Below are positions 14,032 through 14,248 of a DNA stretch of 14,248 bases, piece after piece. The notes below the pieces were generated by a model that saw only the letters and a list, made by a program, of their open reading frames with translations, did no database searches and was not told the DNA's origin. Source of the stretch: a bacterium ADurb.Bin374. GTDB lineage: Bacteria > Riflebacteria > Ozemobacteria > Ozemobacterales > Ozemobacteraceae. The number at the start of each line of letters is the position of its first letter. Positions within the stretch are counted from its first letter, which is position 1. Location of the stretch: NCBI GenBank assembly GCA_002068715.1, contig MWAR01000185.1, positions 1-14,248 on the forward strand, in the 5' to 3' direction. The position numbers and the translations under genes are program-made.

Positions 14032-14248
14032 TCATTTTTCCGGCATGAATGAACGGTCGGCGTCGCCGCCGAAGAGTGTCCACAGGATAGCAAGGTCGGC
14101 CCGTCCGAGGCAACGTGTTCGTGCCGCCTGGGCGACATCGTCGAACCGGCCCGTCGCGAGCAGTTCGCGGGCACCCACAGACAGAGCGACCTCCCGACCG
14201 GCCGGAAGTTCCAGAGGCAGTTTCAGCTTTTCGAGACGCCTCGTCTCC
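14032..14248 (-). CDS. C-terminal fragment of an unrecognised protein (5' end beyond window)
   Basis: The last 71 codons of a minus-strand gene are present, ending in TGA 10 bases before the HEAT-protein start. The fragment is mostly polar and helical, with segments such as LPAGREVALSVGARELLATG and FDDVAQAARTRCLGRADLAI and the C-terminus FMPEK. I recognise no family. The MnmE C-terminal Cys-x-Gly-Lys ending is absent, so this is not mnmE. Close spacing suggests one operon with the HEAT gene and mnmG. Confidence 0.65.
   Translation of the reverse strand, partial: ETRRLEKLKLPLELPAGREVALSVGARELLATGRFDDVAQAARTRCLGRADLAILWTLFGGDADRSFMPEK

Noticed and set aside
14022..14174. Upstream extension of the HEAT-protein frame
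   Set aside because: It overlaps the end of the preceding gene, is Cys/Ser/His-rich unlike the repeats, and a good ribosome-binding site precedes the ATG at 14021.

Overview
This is a GC-rich bacterial chromosome segment in which every gene I can support lies on the minus strand, so it reads from right to left. No transposase, phage gene, CRISPR array, tRNA or rRNA is visible. The combination of spoVS, a four-cysteine ribosomal protein L32, FabK-type enoyl reduction, and large HEAT-repeat and TPR proteins fits a Firmicutes-like lineage or a deep-branching candidate phylum (Riflebacteria-like is a guess). The sequence alone does not fix the phylum. All 14 genes whose 3' end is in the window finish with TGA.

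Right-hand block (14248-9173): the tail of an unrecognised gene, a 667-residue HEAT-repeat protein, mnmG (tRNA U34 modification) and rsmG (16S rRNA m7G methyltransferase). The HEAT gene and mnmG overlap by four bases. A 218-base gap with a REP-like repeat separates mnmG from rsmG, and a related repeat lies beyond rsmG. rsmG carries an in-frame TAG at codon 183, but the reading frame and the conserved C-terminus continue intact for 61 more codons.

Middle block (8971-8200): a six-helix membrane protein resembling the Mpv17/PMP22 family, then a strong promoter for rpmF.

Fatty-acid block (8199-1497): rpmF-plsX, a terminator-like hairpin, fabK-fabD, a promoter, fabG, acpP, a long RNA hairpin, a second FabK/nitronate-monooxygenase-like flavoprotein, fabF and a terminator. 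These encode phospholipid-precursor synthesis (PlsX) and the malonyl-transfer, condensation, ketoreduction and enoyl-reduction steps around ACP. fabH, fabZ and the acc genes are absent here.

Left-hand block (1426-1): a near-consensus promoter drives spoVS, followed 19 bases later by an exported TPR protein that runs off the window.

The most notable features are the amber codon inside rsmG, the roughly 21-bp hairpin between acpP and the second flavoprotein, a dyad over the fabG promoter, and the paired FabK-like enzymes, one with a cysteine cluster. No wholly new multi-gene system is evident.
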